Shown: positions 18,124 to 27,942, numbered from the stretch's first letter. The stretch is DNA of 64,000 nt from Pseudodesulfovibrio senegalensis (GCF_008830225.1 NZ_WAIE01000001.1:1116001-1180000), one strand, 5' to 3'. Translations and numbers: made by a program. The notes: generated by a model from the sequence alone, not told the origin.

Positions 18124-19233
18124 ATGTCCAAACGTGATTATTACGAGATTCTCGGAGTTGCTGCAGAAAGCTCCGGGGATGAGATCAAGTCGGCCTACCG
18201 AAAGCTTGCCTTCAAGTATCATCCGGATCGCAATCCGGACGATCCCGAAGCAGAAGCAATGTTCAAGGAAGCGGCCGAGGCGTATGAGGTCTTGCGAGAT
18301 CCGGATAAGCGGGAACGGTATGATCGATTCGGTCATGACGGCATAAATGATAATGGTTTTTCCGGTTTTTCCAATGCGGACGACATATTTGGCGCGTTCA
18401 GCGACATCTTTTCCGATGTGTTCGGTTTTTCCGGCGGTGGAGGCCGGCGGGCCAGAGCCGGATCGGACCTGCGCTACAATCTGGTCATTTCTTTCCGTGA
18501 TGCTGCCAAGGGCGCGGAAGTGGATATTCGCATCCCCGTTGAGGAAACGTGCGGTGAATGTGATGGTAGCGGTGCCCGCAAGGGAACCACACCACAAACC
18601 TGTCCCCAGTGTGGCGGGACCGGAACCGTTCATCAGACACAGGGCTTTTTCAGGGTTGCCGTCACTTGTCCCCACTGTCGTGGCCGTGGCGTTTTGATCA
18701 CCGACCCATGCCACGAATGCATGGGCCGCGGATCCGTGGTCGTGGACAAGGACCTCAAGGTCAGGATTCCTGCCGGTGTGGACAATAATTCCCGTCTCAG
18801 GCTCCGAGGCGAAGGCGAGGCGGGGCTGTATGGAGGCCCTCCGGGCGATTTGTACGTTGTCATCCAGGTGGAGCCAGACAAGACTTTTGAACGGGAAGGA
18901 CAGAACCTTATTCTGAGCCGGGAGATTTCCTTTGTTCAGGCGTCTCTTGGCCATCGTATGCAAGTTCCCACCCTTGACGATCCCGTTGATCTGGATATTC
19001 CCAAGGGAACCCAGAGCGGTGAGATATTCCGTTTGCGAGGGTTGGGTCTGCCGCATTTGGGCAGCACGCACAAGGGCGACCTTCTCATTGAGATTCGGGT
19101 CAAGACACCTACGCATCTGAACAAGCGCCAGGAAGAACTCTTGCTTGAATTCCAAGAGCTTGAGGAAGGAAAACCTTTGAAGAAGGCCAAGGACTTTTTC
19201 AAGAAGGCCAAAGACAAGGTCATGGGGGAATAA
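18124..19233 (+). CDS. dnaJ: Chaperone protein DnaJ
   Basis: 369-residue class A J-protein, co-chaperone of DnaK. The J domain (1-70) has HPD at 33-35, followed by a Gly/Phe-rich linker (about 75-112). The zinc domain holds four CxxCxGxG repeats starting at Cys143, Cys160, Cys182 and Cys196, and the C-terminal substrate domains follow. It is complete. Its stop overlaps the moaC start (TAATG), so the two genes are coupled. A second, shorter DnaJ-like gene lies at 21,304-22,092. Confidence 0.96.
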   Translation: MSKRDYYEILGVAAESSGDEIKSAYRKLAFKYHPDRNPDDPEAEAMFKEAAEAYEVLRDPDKRERYDRFGHDGINDNGFSGFSNADDIFGAFSDIFSDVFGFSGGGGRRARAGSDLRYNLVISFRDAAKGAEVDIRIPVEETCGECDGSGARKGTTPQTCPQCGGTGTVHQTQGFFRVAVTCPHCRGRGVLITDPCHECMGRGSVVVDKDLKVRIPAGVDNNSRLRLRGEGEAGLYGGPPGDLYVVIQVEPDKTFEREGQNLILSREISFVQASLGHRMQVPTLDDPVDLDIPKGTQSGEIFRLRGLGLPHLGSTHKGDLLIEIRVKTPTHLNKRQEELLLEFQELEEGKPLKKAKDFFKKAKDKVMGE

Positions 19234-19718
19234 TGTCCGAGCAAAGCGGTTTTTCTCATATGGATTCCGACGGCAACGCCCGTATGGTGGATGTGTCTGA
19301 CAAGAAGGCCACCAAGCGCACGGCGATCGTCAAGGCCGAGGTTCGTCTGTCTCGGGCCACCTTTGACCTGCTCAAGGCTGACGCGCTTCCCAAGGGGGAT
19401 GTGCTGACGACCGCCAAGATTGCCGGAATTCAGGCCGCAAAAAGGACGCATGACCTTATTCCCATGTGTCATCCGCTTCCCATCAGTTATGTCGACGTTC
19501 GTTTCAACGTCATTGACGCGGACGCTATCGTGGGCATTGAAGTCGAGGTGCGAACCGCGGCTGGAACCGGTGTGGAGATGGAGGCGCTCATTGCTGCACA
19601 GGTCGCTGCGGCAACGATCTACGACATGTGCAAGGCCGTGCAAAAGGATATCGTGATCACCGACTGCCGTCTTGTATACAAGTGTGGCGGCAAGAGTGGT
19701 GAGTTCAGAAATGAATAG
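19233..19718 (+). CDS. moaC: Cyclic pyranopterin monophosphate synthase
   Basis: 161-residue MoaC, which rearranges the GTP-derived intermediate made by MoaA into cyclic pyranopterin monophosphate in molybdenum cofactor synthesis. The conserved block around [12 protein letters not shown] (residues about 76-87) and the GVEMEA stretch near 110-115 are visible. It overlaps dnaJ by 1 nt. No other moa gene is in view. A strong bidirectional terminator follows. Confidence 0.95.
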   Translation: MSEQSGFSHMDSDGNARMVDVSDKKATKRTAIVKAEVRLSRATFDLLKADALPKGDVLTTAKIAGIQAAKRTHDLIPMCHPLPISYVDVRFNVIDADAIVGIEVEVRTAAGTGVEMEALIAAQVAAATIYDMCKAVQKDIVITDCRLVYKCGGKSGEFRNE

Positions 19719-19732
19719 GGCCGCAACAAAGA

Positions 19733-19773
19733 TAAAAAAAAGACCCGCGCCTTTTGGCGCGGGTCTTTTTTTT
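19733..19773. terminator. Bidirectional terminator between moaC and hisF
   Basis: A-tract, perfect stem AGACCCGCGCC/GGCGCGGGTCT with a TTTT loop, and T-tract. It serves the convergent genes on both strands. Confidence 0.95.
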
Positions 19774-20551
19774 ACCATATGGTTCGCATGGTGACGTTGT
19801 TGTCCGCCATGTACTGCTTGATGTCGGGGATCGTCCATTCGCCATAATGCACGATGGAAGCGATGAGTGCGGCTGAGGCCTTTCCCTTTGTCACGGCATC
19901 CACCATGTGACTGGGGTGCCCGGCTCCCCCCGAGGCGATCACGGGGATGTGAACCGATTCCGAAACCAGTTTGGTCAGCTCAATGTCGTAGCCGTCCTTG
20001 GTGCCGTCCGCGTCAATGGAGTTGAGGCAGATTTCTCCGGCCCCGAGCGCCTCACCGGTTTTGGCCCATTCCAGAGCATCCATGCCCATGTATTTGCGAC
20101 CCCCATGGATGACGACTTCAAACCCGGAAGGGATGTCTTCGGACTTGTCAACCCGTTTGACATCCATGCCCAGAACGACACATTGGGCACCGAAGCGGGC
20201 CGCCCCTTCGCTGATGATGTCCGGATTCTTGACTGCTCCGGAGTTGACCGAAACCTTTTCCGCACCGGCGAGCAGAACGTCGCGCATGTCCTGCACCGTG
20301 TTGATGCCGCCGCCCACGGAAAAGGGGATGAATATCTGGGAAGCCACCTTTTCCACGACGTCGAGGAAAATTCCCCGGCCATCCGAGGATGCGGTTATGT
20401 CGTAAAACACGATTTCGTCCGCGCCCTGTTCATAGTAGGTGCGTGCTGTTTCCACGGGGTCGCCGATATCCACATTGCCCTTGAACTTGATTCCCTTGGT
20501 GAGCCTGCCGTCGCGGACATCCAGGCAGGGGATGACGCGTTTGCTAAGCAT
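19772..20551 (-). CDS. hisF: Imidazole glycerol phosphate synthase, cyclase subunit
   Basis: 259-residue TIM-barrel subunit that joins PRFAR with ammonia from HisH to give IGP and AICAR in histidine synthesis. The two catalytic Asp positions lie in PCLDVRDGR (about 8-16) and GMDVKR (about 128-133), and the phosphate-binding VGGGI is near 81-85. It overlaps hisH by 8 nt. No other his gene is in the window. Confidence 0.96.
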   Translation of the reverse strand: MLSKRVIPCLDVRDGRLTKGIKFKGNVDIGDPVETARTYYEQGADEIVFYDITASSDGRGIFLDVVEKVASQIFIPFSVGGGINTVQDMRDVLLAGAEKVSVNSGAVKNPDIISEGAARFGAQCVVLGMDVKRVDKSEDIPSGFEVVIHGGRKYMGMDALEWAKTGEALGAGEICLNSIDADGTKDGYDIELTKLVSESVHIPVIASGGAGHPSHMVDAVTKGKASAALIASIVHYGEWTIPDIKQYMADNNVTMRTIW

Positions 20552-21182
20552 GGTTTTCCTCCAGGCAGTAGTTGTGGAAATTTTTCAGCAACTGCAGGCC
20601 GGGACGTCCGCTTTTCTCCGGATGGAACTGCACGGCCCACAATCCCTTGCGGCCATGCACGGAACAGAAGTCGCGACCATAGCGTGTGGTAGCGATGACT
20701 GATTCCTGGTGCGGTGCCGGAAAGTAGCTGTGAACGAAATAAAAATTGGCGTCCGGGTCAATGCCTGCAAAGAGTTCACATTCCTGATGCAGGTCCAGAG
20801 TGTTCCAGCCCATATGGGGAACGCGGATCGGAATGCCTTGGTAGTCTTCCCAGGAAGGGTTGAACAGGCGACACTCTCCGTGAATGATTCCCAGGGCCTT
20901 TGTGTCGTTTTCCTCGCTGTAATCGAGGAGAATTTGACAGCCGACACAGATGCCAAGCATGGGCTTTTCCTGCCAGATCAGGCTTTTCAGGATTTCGTCC
21001 AGCCCCCCGGAGGTCAATTCGTCCATGGCCTGTCCGGCCGCGCCAACTCCCGGAAAGATGATTCCGTCAGCCTTGTCGAGCTTTTCCGGATCGTTGGTTA
21101 TTTCATTGGGAATGCCGAGATGATCCAGCGCTCGCTTCACACTGGTCTGATTGCCGGCATTATATTCAAAAATAGCGAGCAT
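20544..21182 (-). CDS. hisH: Imidazole glycerol phosphate synthase, glutaminase subunit
   Basis: 212-residue class I glutamine amidotransferase that feeds ammonia to HisF. The nucleophile Cys lies in LGICVGCQ and the His-Glu pair in QFHPEKSG; the oxyanion-strand region GVGAAG is near residues 46-51. AGGAGG is placed just before the ATG. A 21-bp palindrome about 20 bp upstream may be a control site. Confidence 0.95.
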   Translation of the reverse strand: MLAIFEYNAGNQTSVKRALDHLGIPNEITNDPEKLDKADGIIFPGVGAAGQAMDELTSGGLDEILKSLIWQEKPMLGICVGCQILLDYSEENDTKALGIIHGECRLFNPSWEDYQGIPIRVPHMGWNTLDLHQECELFAGIDPDANFYFVHSYFPAPHQESVIATTRYGRDFCSVHGRKGLWAVQFHPEKSGRPGLQLLKNFHNYCLEENHA

Positions 21183-21203
21183 GTGTATTCCTCCTTGGAC
21201 TGC

Positions 21204-21224
21204 TTTTACTAGCGACTAGTAAAA
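21204..21224. promoter_or_regulatory. Perfect palindrome upstream of hisH
   Basis: TTTTACTAG-CGA-CTAGTAAAA, 9-bp arms around 3 nt, about 22 bp before the hisH ATG. It could be an operator or a hairpin ending the upstream transcript; GC content is low for a terminator and the symmetry favours a protein site. Confidence 0.5.
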
Positions 21225-21303
21225 AACACAGCGGAATACAAGTCGCATGACGGGAAAAAAGGCGATGGGAAATGCCGAGCCTGTTGTTTTATCGGCCCGA
21301 AGT

Positions 21304-22092
21304 TCAGCTTTTGGGCAGGACGCGCAACAGCAGATCGCCCCTGATTGGCCCCAGGCGTCTCCCCAACCCCTTGAGACGGATGGGACGGCCGACAACAAAG
21401 TTGTGCGGCAGGGTGACTTCGATTGTTTTGGGGCCGCGGGAGAATTTTTGTTCCACGGTAATTTTTATTTTGCGGCCGGGCATGAGCGTGTGCGCCGGGA
21501 AGTATACTGTCTGTTCATAATCGAGTTGCGACCTGAACCATGAACGAACACCGGCCCCCAAGCCTGAGGACAGGTCAAGGTTGATGCGTTTTTTGCCAAG
21601 TTTGAGTGACAGGTTTCTTCTGTTGAGTGAAACCGGTCCCTTGAAGTTCGGGTTGTCCTTTTTTACCTGGCTGTAGATGTCTTCAAAAACCTTGCGCGCA
21701 AACGGGTCGTTGAGCAGATCCTTGAGAACGTCTTCTTCCTTGAAGTAGAACTTTTGCGATCTGGATCGTGTGGATTCGTATCTGGACTTGTCCGACGGTT
21801 TGCCCTGTCGCTGCTGGCGTGCGTATGCTTTGGCACCCTGTTTGGGCTTGGCGCTGGCCTTTTCCCGGTTCTGGCGGGTCTTGTGCGCATGGGGTTGTTC
21901 GTAGCCGTTGTCCGCTGCATCCTTGAGGATGACATACGCTTCGTTGACTTCACGAAAACGTGTTGCCGCCCCGGGAGAACTGTTCAGGTCGGGGTGATAC
22001 TTGAAGGCCAGCCTCCGGTACGCCGACTTGATTTCATCAAGATCGGCTCCGGGAGCGACATTCAGTATGCGGCGGCATTCTTGCGGTTTCAT
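21304..22092 (-). CDS. J-domain protein with DnaJ C-terminal domain
   Basis: 262 residues. A J domain (about 4-62) with HPD in KYHPDLNSS is followed by a basic, probably disordered linker (about 65-115) and a C-terminal beta domain resembling the DnaJ substrate-binding fold (about 175-262). The zinc-finger repeats are absent, so it is a type B-like J-protein rather than a second DnaJ. It lies 6 bp after a CxxCxxCC protein gene on the same strand. A specialised DnaK client role is likely but its target is unknown. Confidence 0.85.
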   Translation of the reverse strand: MKPQECRRILNVAPGADLDEIKSAYRRLAFKYHPDLNSSPGAATRFREVNEAYVILKDAADNGYEQPHAHKTRQNREKASAKPKQGAKAYARQQRQGKPSDKSRYESTRSRSQKFYFKEEDVLKDLLNDPFARKVFEDIYSQVKKDNPNFKGPVSLNRRNLSLKLGKKRINLDLSSGLGAGVRSWFRSQLDYEQTVYFPAHTLMPGRKIKITVEQKFSRGPKTIEVTLPHNFVVGRPIRLKGLGRRLGPIRGDLLLRVLPKS

Positions 22093-22098
22093 GAGCGC

Positions 22099-22545
22099 CT
22101 ACGATGCTTCCTCTTCAGACAAAAGGGCATTGGGATCAATGTCTGGATCGTGGCGCAGGATGTTTTCCCTGCGCAAGTATTCCTTGCCCTGACGAACGAA
22201 TTCGGCATGACCGGCATCCGGATTGACCCCGGGACAGTATTCCTGAATCATCTCCCAACTCAGAGAGTCCACCAAGTTGCCCCGGAAGAATGGCCATGCA
22301 CGGCAGATGTCCGGTCGTCCCGGATGCACGCTGCATCCGTTTTCGTAGAAGATGCAGTATCCGTCTTCGCCTGTTTTGAGGTTGTATTTGCCGTTGGTGA
22401 GCTGGGCGTATTGCTCCAGCATTTCATCGATTTCGAGGCCAAGGTGCTCGGCAAGGCGTTTGCGGTCCTTGGCGGACATGATGATGCCACCTTCTCCATG
22501 GCAGCAATGGCCGCACATGTGGCATTCGAATGCTGGCGCGCTCAT
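22099..22545 (-). CDS. YkgJ-type CxxCxxCC cluster protein
   Basis: 148 residues beginning with the signature Cys8-Cys11-Cys14-Cys15 and carrying further conserved Cys residues in YCIFYENGCSVHPGRPDICRAWPF. This is the YkgJ (UPF0153) family, predicted to bind zinc or an iron-sulfur cluster; function is not established. Its ATG overlaps the stop of the upstream CoA-binding gene (ATGA), so the two are coupled. Confidence 0.85.
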   Translation of the reverse strand: MSAPAFECHMCGHCCHGEGGIIMSAKDRKRLAEHLGLEIDEMLEQYAQLTNGKYNLKTGEDGYCIFYENGCSVHPGRPDICRAWPFFRGNLVDSLSWEMIQEYCPGVNPDAGHAEFVRQGKEYLRRENILRHDPDIDPNALLSEEEAS

Positions 22546-22961
22546 TTTTTTACTCCAAGCAGGCTGACTTCCACCATGAGGCAGCGGTCTTCGTATACGG
22601 CAATGTCCTTGTCCTGAAGAATCTCACGCGCTTCCGGGCTGGTGATGCCCGATTGCATCCAGAACATTTTGGGCAGGGTGTCGAGTTCCAGCACCTCACG
22701 GGCGTGGCCCGGGCACCATTGGGAGGCCCGGAACAGGTCCACGCAGTCAATGGCCACGGGAACGTCTTTCAGTGAAGCGTATGTGGTCAGCCCCCAGACG
22801 TCTTGGCGTTTGGGATGCACGGGGATGACCGTGAAGCCGCGTTCGATGAGCGCCCGTCCCACGCCATCCACCGGACGGCCGGGCTTGTCGGACGCCCCCA
22901 CGATGGCGATGGTCTTGACCTCGTCAAGCAGGGCGGCTAGCTCTTTATCTTTATTCTTCAT
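22542..22961 (-). CDS. CoA-binding (YccU-like) protein
   Basis: 139-residue Rossmann-fold CoA-binding protein. The nucleotide-binding start TIAIVGASDKPGRP lies at about 18-31, and the later VDLFR and FWMQSG blocks are family hallmarks. Members bind CoA or a persulfidated CoA, with no agreed role. The ATG at 22961 is chosen because homologues begin just before the Rossmann strand; a longer frame runs 99 nt further upstream into the divergent promoter gap. Confidence 0.85.
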   Translation of the reverse strand: MKNKDKELAALLDEVKTIAIVGASDKPGRPVDGVGRALIERGFTVIPVHPKRQDVWGLTTYASLKDVPVAIDCVDLFRASQWCPGHAREVLELDTLPKMFWMQSGITSPEAREILQDKDIAVYEDRCLMVEVSLLGVKK

Positions 22962-23040
22962 GTAATCAGCCCTTTGTTTTTTAGGGATGGTGTACAGCAA
23001 ATGCCTCCGGTTGCCTAGTGCCGGAACACGAGGAGTGTAC

Positions 23041-24261
23041 ATGTTTGAAGCGTTGTCCACGATTCCGAAAGAGGAGTTGGTCCGCAGGCATGAGGCCTGC
23101 CGTCATCATTTGCAGGCCGTGGCCCCCGGGGCGGGCGGACTGTTAGTTTTTTCACGTCTCAACATCTATTATCTGACCGGAACCATGGGACAGGGCGTAC
23201 TTTGGCTGCCCCTTGAGGGCGATCCTGTGCTGATGATCCGCAAGGGAGTGGAGCGTGCACGGCTGGAGTCCGGGTTGAAAAACATTGTCCCGTTTCGTTC
23301 CTATTCGGACCTGCCCGGGCTGGCCGGGGATGCGGGCAGCCCGTTCACGAAAACCATAGCTGCCATCATGTCCGGGCTTACGTGGCAGCTTGGTCAGCTT
23401 TTGGCCGCCAAGCTCAAGGATTATTCCATCGTAGCGGGCGATCATGCGTTGACCCTGACCCGTTCGGTCAAGTCCGAATGGGAGCTTGAGATCATGCGCC
23501 GTTGCGGAGAACGCCATCACCGTTGTCTCTACGAACTGATTCCGGCCCGCATTCGTCCGGGCATGACCGAGCGGGAAATTTCCCATATTTGCTGGCAGGT
23601 GTTTTTCGAGAACGGGCATCAGGGGTTGCTGCGCATGCAGGCCCATGGCGAAGAGGCGTTTCTCGGCCATGTGGCGGCCGGGGATTCCGGAAATTATCCC
23701 AGCAGCTTCAACGGGCCGCTTGGACTGCGTGGCGAGCATCCCGCCGTACCTGTCATGGGGTATGCTGGCAAGATTTGGGAGCGGGGCGAGCCTTTGGGGT
23801 TGGACATCGGGTTTGTGGTGGACGGGTATCAGACCGACAAGACGCAGGTCTGCTGGGCCGGTTCATCCTCTGATGTTCCCGCAGACGTGCGCAGGGCGCA
23901 GGATACATGTATGGAAATACAGGCACGCACTGCGGCAATGGCTTGCCCCGGGGCAACGCCGGAAGAAATTTGGCTGGAAAGTGTGGTCATGGCGGAAAAG
24001 GCCGGTTTTGCCGAAGGATACATGGGGCTGGGCGGCAACAAAGTGCCGTTTCTCGGTCACGGCATCGGCCTGAATATTGACGAATACCCGGCCTTGGCCC
24101 GTGGATTCACCGAACCGCTTGAATGCGGCATGGCCTTGGCACTGGAGCCCAAGATCGGTATCGAGGGGATAGGCATGGTCGGCGTGGAAAATACGTTTGA
24201 GGTCACGCCAGCGGGGGCCAAAAGCATGACCGGCGACACGTTTGATATGGTTTTTGTATAG
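23041..24261 (+). CDS. M24 family metallopeptidase, Xaa-Pro aminopeptidase-like
   Basis: 406 residues with a creatinase-like N-terminal domain (about 1-150) and a C-terminal pita-bread M24 domain. Metal-site segments are seen as LDIGFVVDGYQTDKT (two Asp), FLGHGIGLNIDEYP (His) and the C-terminal Glu pair in ALEPKIG and GVENTFEV. This supports an active dipeptidase or proline aminopeptidase. Start at 23041 is set by GAGGAG 6 nt upstream. It stands alone and ends at a terminator shared with the convergent gene. Confidence 0.88.
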   Translation: MFEALSTIPKEELVRRHEACRHHLQAVAPGAGGLLVFSRLNIYYLTGTMGQGVLWLPLEGDPVLMIRKGVERARLESGLKNIVPFRSYSDLPGLAGDAGSPFTKTIAAIMSGLTWQLGQLLAAKLKDYSIVAGDHALTLTRSVKSEWELEIMRRCGERHHRCLYELIPARIRPGMTEREISHICWQVFFENGHQGLLRMQAHGEEAFLGHVAAGDSGNYPSSFNGPLGLRGEHPAVPVMGYAGKIWERGEPLGLDIGFVVDGYQTDKTQVCWAGSSSDVPADVRRAQDTCMEIQARTAAMACPGATPEEIWLESVVMAEKAGFAEGYMGLGGNKVPFLGHGIGLNIDEYPALARGFTEPLECGMALALEPKIGIEGIGMVGVENTFEVTPAGAKSMTGDTFDMVFV

Positions 24262-24263
24262 CC

Positions 24264-24298
24264 AAAAAAAGGGGCTCGCAATGAGCCCTTTTTTTTTG
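24264..24298. terminator. Bidirectional terminator after the M24 peptidase gene
   Basis: A-tract, GGGCTC/GAGCCC stem with GCAAT loop, and nine or more T. It lies between convergent genes. Confidence 0.85.
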
Positions 24299-24313
24299 AA
24301 TTGGTTTTTTCCG

Positions 24314-25504
24314 TTAGCTGTACGCGGCTTCGAAAATCGTAATCACGTCCTCGCGGGTCATTTTTACCGGGGATATCTCGAACAGGCGGCCCATTGTATC
24401 CAGCGCGTTGTCGGCAAGGGCCGGAATGTCCTCGGGCTTCATGCCGTAGTCCGAAAGATTCAATTCCGCCAATCCAACGGCACGGATCAATTCTTCCAGC
24501 ATGGGGATAAATGCATCCATGAGCTGGTCTTCGGGAATGTCCACCTCCAGTGCATCGGCCATGGCCATGGCCAGATCTTCGATCCGTTCCACTCCCTGTT
24601 CCGCCAGAAAACTGAAATAGGCGTTGGAGAGCATGGTCAGTCCTGCTCCATGTGGCAGTTCCGGGTAAAATCCGGACAGGGCGTGCTCCATGGAGTGTTG
24701 GGATATGGCCACGGCTTGCGAAAGACTTATTCCTGCAGCCGTACTGGCCCAGGCGAGTGCTATGCGGGCTTCCATGTCTTCGCCGTCCGCAACGGCCCGG
24801 GGCAGGTAGTGGCAGATGAGGTGAATGGTTTCCAGTGCCAGCAAATCGGCATTGGGGCTTCGGACCGTGGAAAGATACGACTCCACGGCGTGGAAATAAG
24901 CGTCCATGCCTGTGCAGGCGGTCAGGAAGGGGGGCATGGAGAGCATGAGGTCCGGGTCCACCACGGCCATGATCGGATACATGGATTCGTGCCGGATGCC
25001 GATCTTTTCATTGCCGCCTGACTTGGTGATGACGGCCGAAGGTGTGACCTCCGATCCTGTGCCTGCGGTTGTGGGGATGGCCACCATCGGCAGGGCCGGG
25101 TTGTTCGGCTTTTTGTTTTTTCCGGTTCCTGCGGCAACGTAGTCCCAGAGATCACCGTCGTTAGCGGCCATGAGTGCAATGGCCTTGGCCGCGTCCAGAG
25201 TGGAGCCGCCGCCGAGTCCCACCACGAGATCGATTTCCTTTTCCTTGCAGATTGTGGCCGCTTCGGCAATGGAATCGGATTCCGGATTGGGTTTGATTCT
25301 GTCGAATACGAGCGATTGGATGCCGTGTTCGGACAGGAACCCCTGGGTGCGAGCCAGATAGCCGTTCTGGAGCATGATGCCGGATTCGCCGATGACGATC
25401 ATGGCTTTTGTCCGGCCAGGCAACGCTTCGTGTGTACCAAGCTGTTTGAGTTCTCCGGGGCCGAAAATGATTCGTGTAGGCATATAGTGATTGAAGTGAA
25501 GCAT
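24314..25504 (-). CDS. Iron-containing alcohol dehydrogenase
   Basis: 396-residue group III (iron-dependent) NAD(P) alcohol dehydrogenase. The nucleotide-binding GGGS is at 98-101 in GLGGGSTLDAAKA, and the metal-binding histidines lie in HSMEHALSGFYPELPHG. In Desulfovibrio such enzymes oxidise ethanol or other short alcohols, but the substrate cannot be read from sequence. The ATG at 25504, with GAGGAC upstream, gives the family's usual N-terminus; a frame extending 180 nt further would run into dsbD. It follows dsbD by 31 bp. Confidence 0.92.
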   Translation of the reverse strand: MLHFNHYMPTRIIFGPGELKQLGTHEALPGRTKAMIVIGESGIMLQNGYLARTQGFLSEHGIQSLVFDRIKPNPESDSIAEAATICKEKEIDLVVGLGGGSTLDAAKAIALMAANDGDLWDYVAAGTGKNKKPNNPALPMVAIPTTAGTGSEVTPSAVITKSGGNEKIGIRHESMYPIMAVVDPDLMLSMPPFLTACTGMDAYFHAVESYLSTVRSPNADLLALETIHLICHYLPRAVADGEDMEARIALAWASTAAGISLSQAVAISQHSMEHALSGFYPELPHGAGLTMLSNAYFSFLAEQGVERIEDLAMAMADALEVDIPEDQLMDAFIPMLEELIRAVGLAELNLSDYGMKPEDIPALADNALDTMGRLFEISPVKMTREDVITIFEAAYS

Positions 25505-25535
25505 TTCTGATTGTCCTCGTAAAAATGTTGATTGG

Positions 25536-27338
25536 CTATTTTGTATACGATTGCAGCAAGTTTTCAAGTTGCGTTTTCGTGAAAAGGTCTCGGAGTACGT
25601 GTGGCCGTTTCCCTTTGTCCTGCGTTGGGAAGACCGCGGCCGTGGGAATGCTCTTAGCCCCGAGTTCGTGCAGCAGACGCTCACCGTCCTGGTTGGGTTC
25701 GGTCAGGTCCACTTTGATGAATTGCACGTCGTAATCCGTTTGCCAACGGGTGATGTTCGATTCCGTCAGCACGGTACGTTCAAGCACCTTGCATGTAGGG
25801 CACCAATCAGCCGTGAAATCGACTACCATGACCTTGCGTCCCAGTTGTCGTGAGAATCTATGGGCGTCAAACGTCTGCCAGTGTTCGGTTTCGGAGGCAG
25901 GGACAAAGGCCCATGCTAGGGAGGCAGCCAGAATGCCGATGGCCGCTGCTCGAAGGGCAAGACGTTGCAGGCCGGTCTTGGCCGGGTTTGCCAAACCGAG
26001 AAGCCATGCTGCCGGCGCTGCAACCCACAGGATGAGCAGCGTTGGCAACACCCTGTCCTGCGGGAGAATGTTGATCAGGTAAATGCAGGTCCCGATCAGG
26101 AAAAAGCCCACGCCTTTTTCAACCAATGCGACCCATGGTCCGGGTTTGGGCAGGAAACGAACCAACCCGGGGCGAGCAGCCAACAGGACATACGGAACGG
26201 CCATTCCCATGCCTATGCTCAAGAAGACAGCCATAATTACCAATGGCGGCTGTGTGAGCGCCCAACCGAGAACGCCGCCGAGAAATGGCCCGCTGCATGG
26301 TGTGGCCAGCAGTGTGGCCAGCACGCCGGTGAAGAACGCTTGTGCACGTGGGTTTTTGCTATGTGTGCCTATTTTGAGATCAATCACCGGAAGGGAAAAA
26401 AGGCCGAAAAGGCTCAGGCTGAGCAGAAAAACCATTGCCGTGAGCGCTATGACCACTTCAGGGGTTTGGAAGATGACACCCCATGCCTGTCCTGTCAGGC
26501 CGAGCAGCAGGGCCAGGGCCGTAAACCAGGTCAGTATGCCGGCGGAAAAATACAGGTTGTGTTCACGAAACGCTTTGTTTTTGTTCTGTTCGTCATGGTG
26601 CGCGCTACTGGCCATCAGGCTACTCAGCTTGATGCTGACTACAGGAAGAACACACGGCATGACATTGAGTATGAGGCCTGCCAAAAGCCCCAGCAATATC
26701 GAGGAAAACATGCCGGTCACTTCGAGTCCCGGCTGTTGGTATACAGGCTCAAAACTCCATTGCCCGGTTGTTTTGGCCGCGGCTGGCTGTTGTGCAAGCA
26801 GTTGTTGGTATTGTGGCCACCATGGCATGTCATGGGCATCGGGCAGTTCTTCTGTCGCAATGCCCGTGTGCAGCGGGATATCGATTGTGCCGGGCATGCA
26901 GCTGGTGTCCGAGCAGAACAGGAGTTTGAGTTGTGCCTTCATTGTCAATGGTGTCGTCGTGCCTTGCGGGAGGGGGATGAACAACGCAAAGGATGTGTCA
27001 TAGGTGTTGACCGTGAAATTCGGGTTGAGTGCGTCTTTTCCCGTTTTGCCTTCGGGGTAAAGAACCCGCAGTGCTTTCTGTTCTCCGGTGAGCTGTGCTT
27101 CAAGGGTGGTGGGAGTCCCAAGGTCGCCTGGAATGTGGGCATAGGTATGCCATCCGTCATGAAGGGTCACGTGCAGTACGGCAAGGAGTTGCGAGGAATC
27201 TGTTTTACTGATGGAGGCAACTTCCCAGCGGGTGTCTGCGGGTAATGAGGCCGGCTGGAATTGCGCTTGGGCATCGATGATGAAGATCACCAGCAAACAT
27301 GTTGAAATAAAAATTGAAAAGCCGAATTTGCGAATCAT
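25536..27338 (-). CDS. dsbD: Thiol:disulfide interchange protein DsbD
   Basis: 600-residue DsbD that moves reducing power from cytoplasmic thioredoxin to the periplasm. A signal peptide (about 1-24) is followed by an immunoglobulin-like N-terminal domain with a Cys pair in LLFCSDTSCMPG. A polytopic core with NVMPCVLPVVS comes next, then a C-terminal thioredoxin domain with CPTC at about 513-516. All three redox pairs seem to be present. GGAG precedes the ATG. It may be co-transcribed with the alcohol dehydrogenase 31 bp downstream. Confidence 0.93.
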   Translation of the reverse strand: MIRKFGFSIFISTCLLVIFIIDAQAQFQPASLPADTRWEVASISKTDSSQLLAVLHVTLHDGWHTYAHIPGDLGTPTTLEAQLTGEQKALRVLYPEGKTGKDALNPNFTVNTYDTSFALFIPLPQGTTTPLTMKAQLKLLFCSDTSCMPGTIDIPLHTGIATEELPDAHDMPWWPQYQQLLAQQPAAAKTTGQWSFEPVYQQPGLEVTGMFSSILLGLLAGLILNVMPCVLPVVSIKLSSLMASSAHHDEQNKNKAFREHNLYFSAGILTWFTALALLLGLTGQAWGVIFQTPEVVIALTAMVFLLSLSLFGLFSLPVIDLKIGTHSKNPRAQAFFTGVLATLLATPCSGPFLGGVLGWALTQPPLVIMAVFLSIGMGMAVPYVLLAARPGLVRFLPKPGPWVALVEKGVGFFLIGTCIYLINILPQDRVLPTLLILWVAAPAAWLLGLANPAKTGLQRLALRAAAIGILAASLAWAFVPASETEHWQTFDAHRFSRQLGRKVMVVDFTADWCPTCKVLERTVLTESNITRWQTDYDVQFIKVDLTEPNQDGERLLHELGAKSIPTAAVFPTQDKGKRPHVLRDLFTKTQLENLLQSYTK

Positions 27339-27369
27339 GAAAAAAACTCCAAAAAAATTATTTTTCCTG

Positions 27370-27398
27370 TTGACAGGCGCAGGGCAGAAGCGTAGAAA
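27370..27398 (+). promoter_or_regulatory. Promoter of tRNA-Lys
   Basis: Consensus TTGACA (27370-27375), 17-bp spacer, TAGAAA (27393-27398), then a GC-rich discriminator, about 37 bp before the tRNA. Confidence 0.6.
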
Positions 27399-27435
27399 CT
27401 TTTTCTCGCGACGGGGGCGACTCCATAGCGACTTC

Positions 27436-27511
27436 GGGTCACTAGCTCAATTGGCAGAGCAGCGGACTCTTAATCCGGAGGTTCAAGGTTCGATTCCTTG
27501 GTGACCCACCA
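27436..27511 (+). tRNA. tRNA-Lys (CUU)
   Basis: 76 nt including an encoded CCA. The acceptor arms GGGTCAC and GTGACCC pair fully, the D-loop contains TAGCTCAATTGGCAGAGCA, and the anticodon loop reads CTCTTAA with anticodon CTT. The T-arm contains GGTTCGATTCC. A strong terminator follows 10 bp later, so it is transcribed alone. Confidence 0.97.
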
Positions 27512-27521
27512 CGAAGATTGG

Positions 27522-27549
27522 CCCGGCAACGAAAGTTGCCGGGTTTTTT
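27522..27549 (+). terminator. Terminator of tRNA-Lys
   Basis: Perfect 9-bp stem CCCGGCAAC/GTTGCCGGG with a GAAA loop and a six-T tail. Confidence 0.95.
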
Positions 27550-27873
27550 CGTGTCTGCGAACATGCAGTTTGGGCGCGATGTGTATGAGTGCATTCTTTT
27601 TTCCATTCTCATTTGTTATAGCAAACAAAAATAAGTCAGGCATTATCATGCGTCAATGATCTTCATCCCCTTCCTTTTTCGTTCCGCCGCCTTGACTCCC
27701 TGAAATTGAAAAAAAATGACTTGCGCGATTCGCGCATCGTCATGTCCTGAAGTGGTTTGGCGCTTCAGTGGGATTTTTTTGCGTGATTGGCTGATTACGT
27801 ATTTGATGTTTGCACGGATCTCGTAATGTGTCTTTTTATCAATTTATTCAGATGATTATTTAATATTTTTTTG
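27550..27873. other. Gene-free stretch with hairpins
   Basis: No coding frame is convincing here. It holds GCGCG-ATT-CGCGC (27724-27736) and CTGAAG/CTTCAG (27747-27752, 27763-27768) followed by seven T (27774-27780). The second hairpin with its T-run resembles a terminator or the 3' end of a small RNA. The segment also lies where an enhancer-binding activator of the downstream sigma-54 promoter would bind. Confidence 0.4.
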
Positions 27874-27889
27874 TGGCACGGCCATTGCT
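27874..27889 (+). promoter_or_regulatory. Sigma-54 promoter of the chemoreceptor gene
   Basis: TGGCACGGCCATTGCT is an exact match to TGGCACG-N4-TTGCW with GG and GC in the correct 12-bp phase. It lies 53 bp before the start codon. Confidence 0.88.
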
Positions 27890-27942
27890 TTGTATGGAGC
27901 TGTTGCGTGAATTGAATGAAAAACGCAGGAGTGAAGTGATAT

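Noticed and set aside
21288-21297. TTTTATCGGC, a minus-strand GCCGATAAAA
   Set aside because: No TAAA at the required 15-nt distance.
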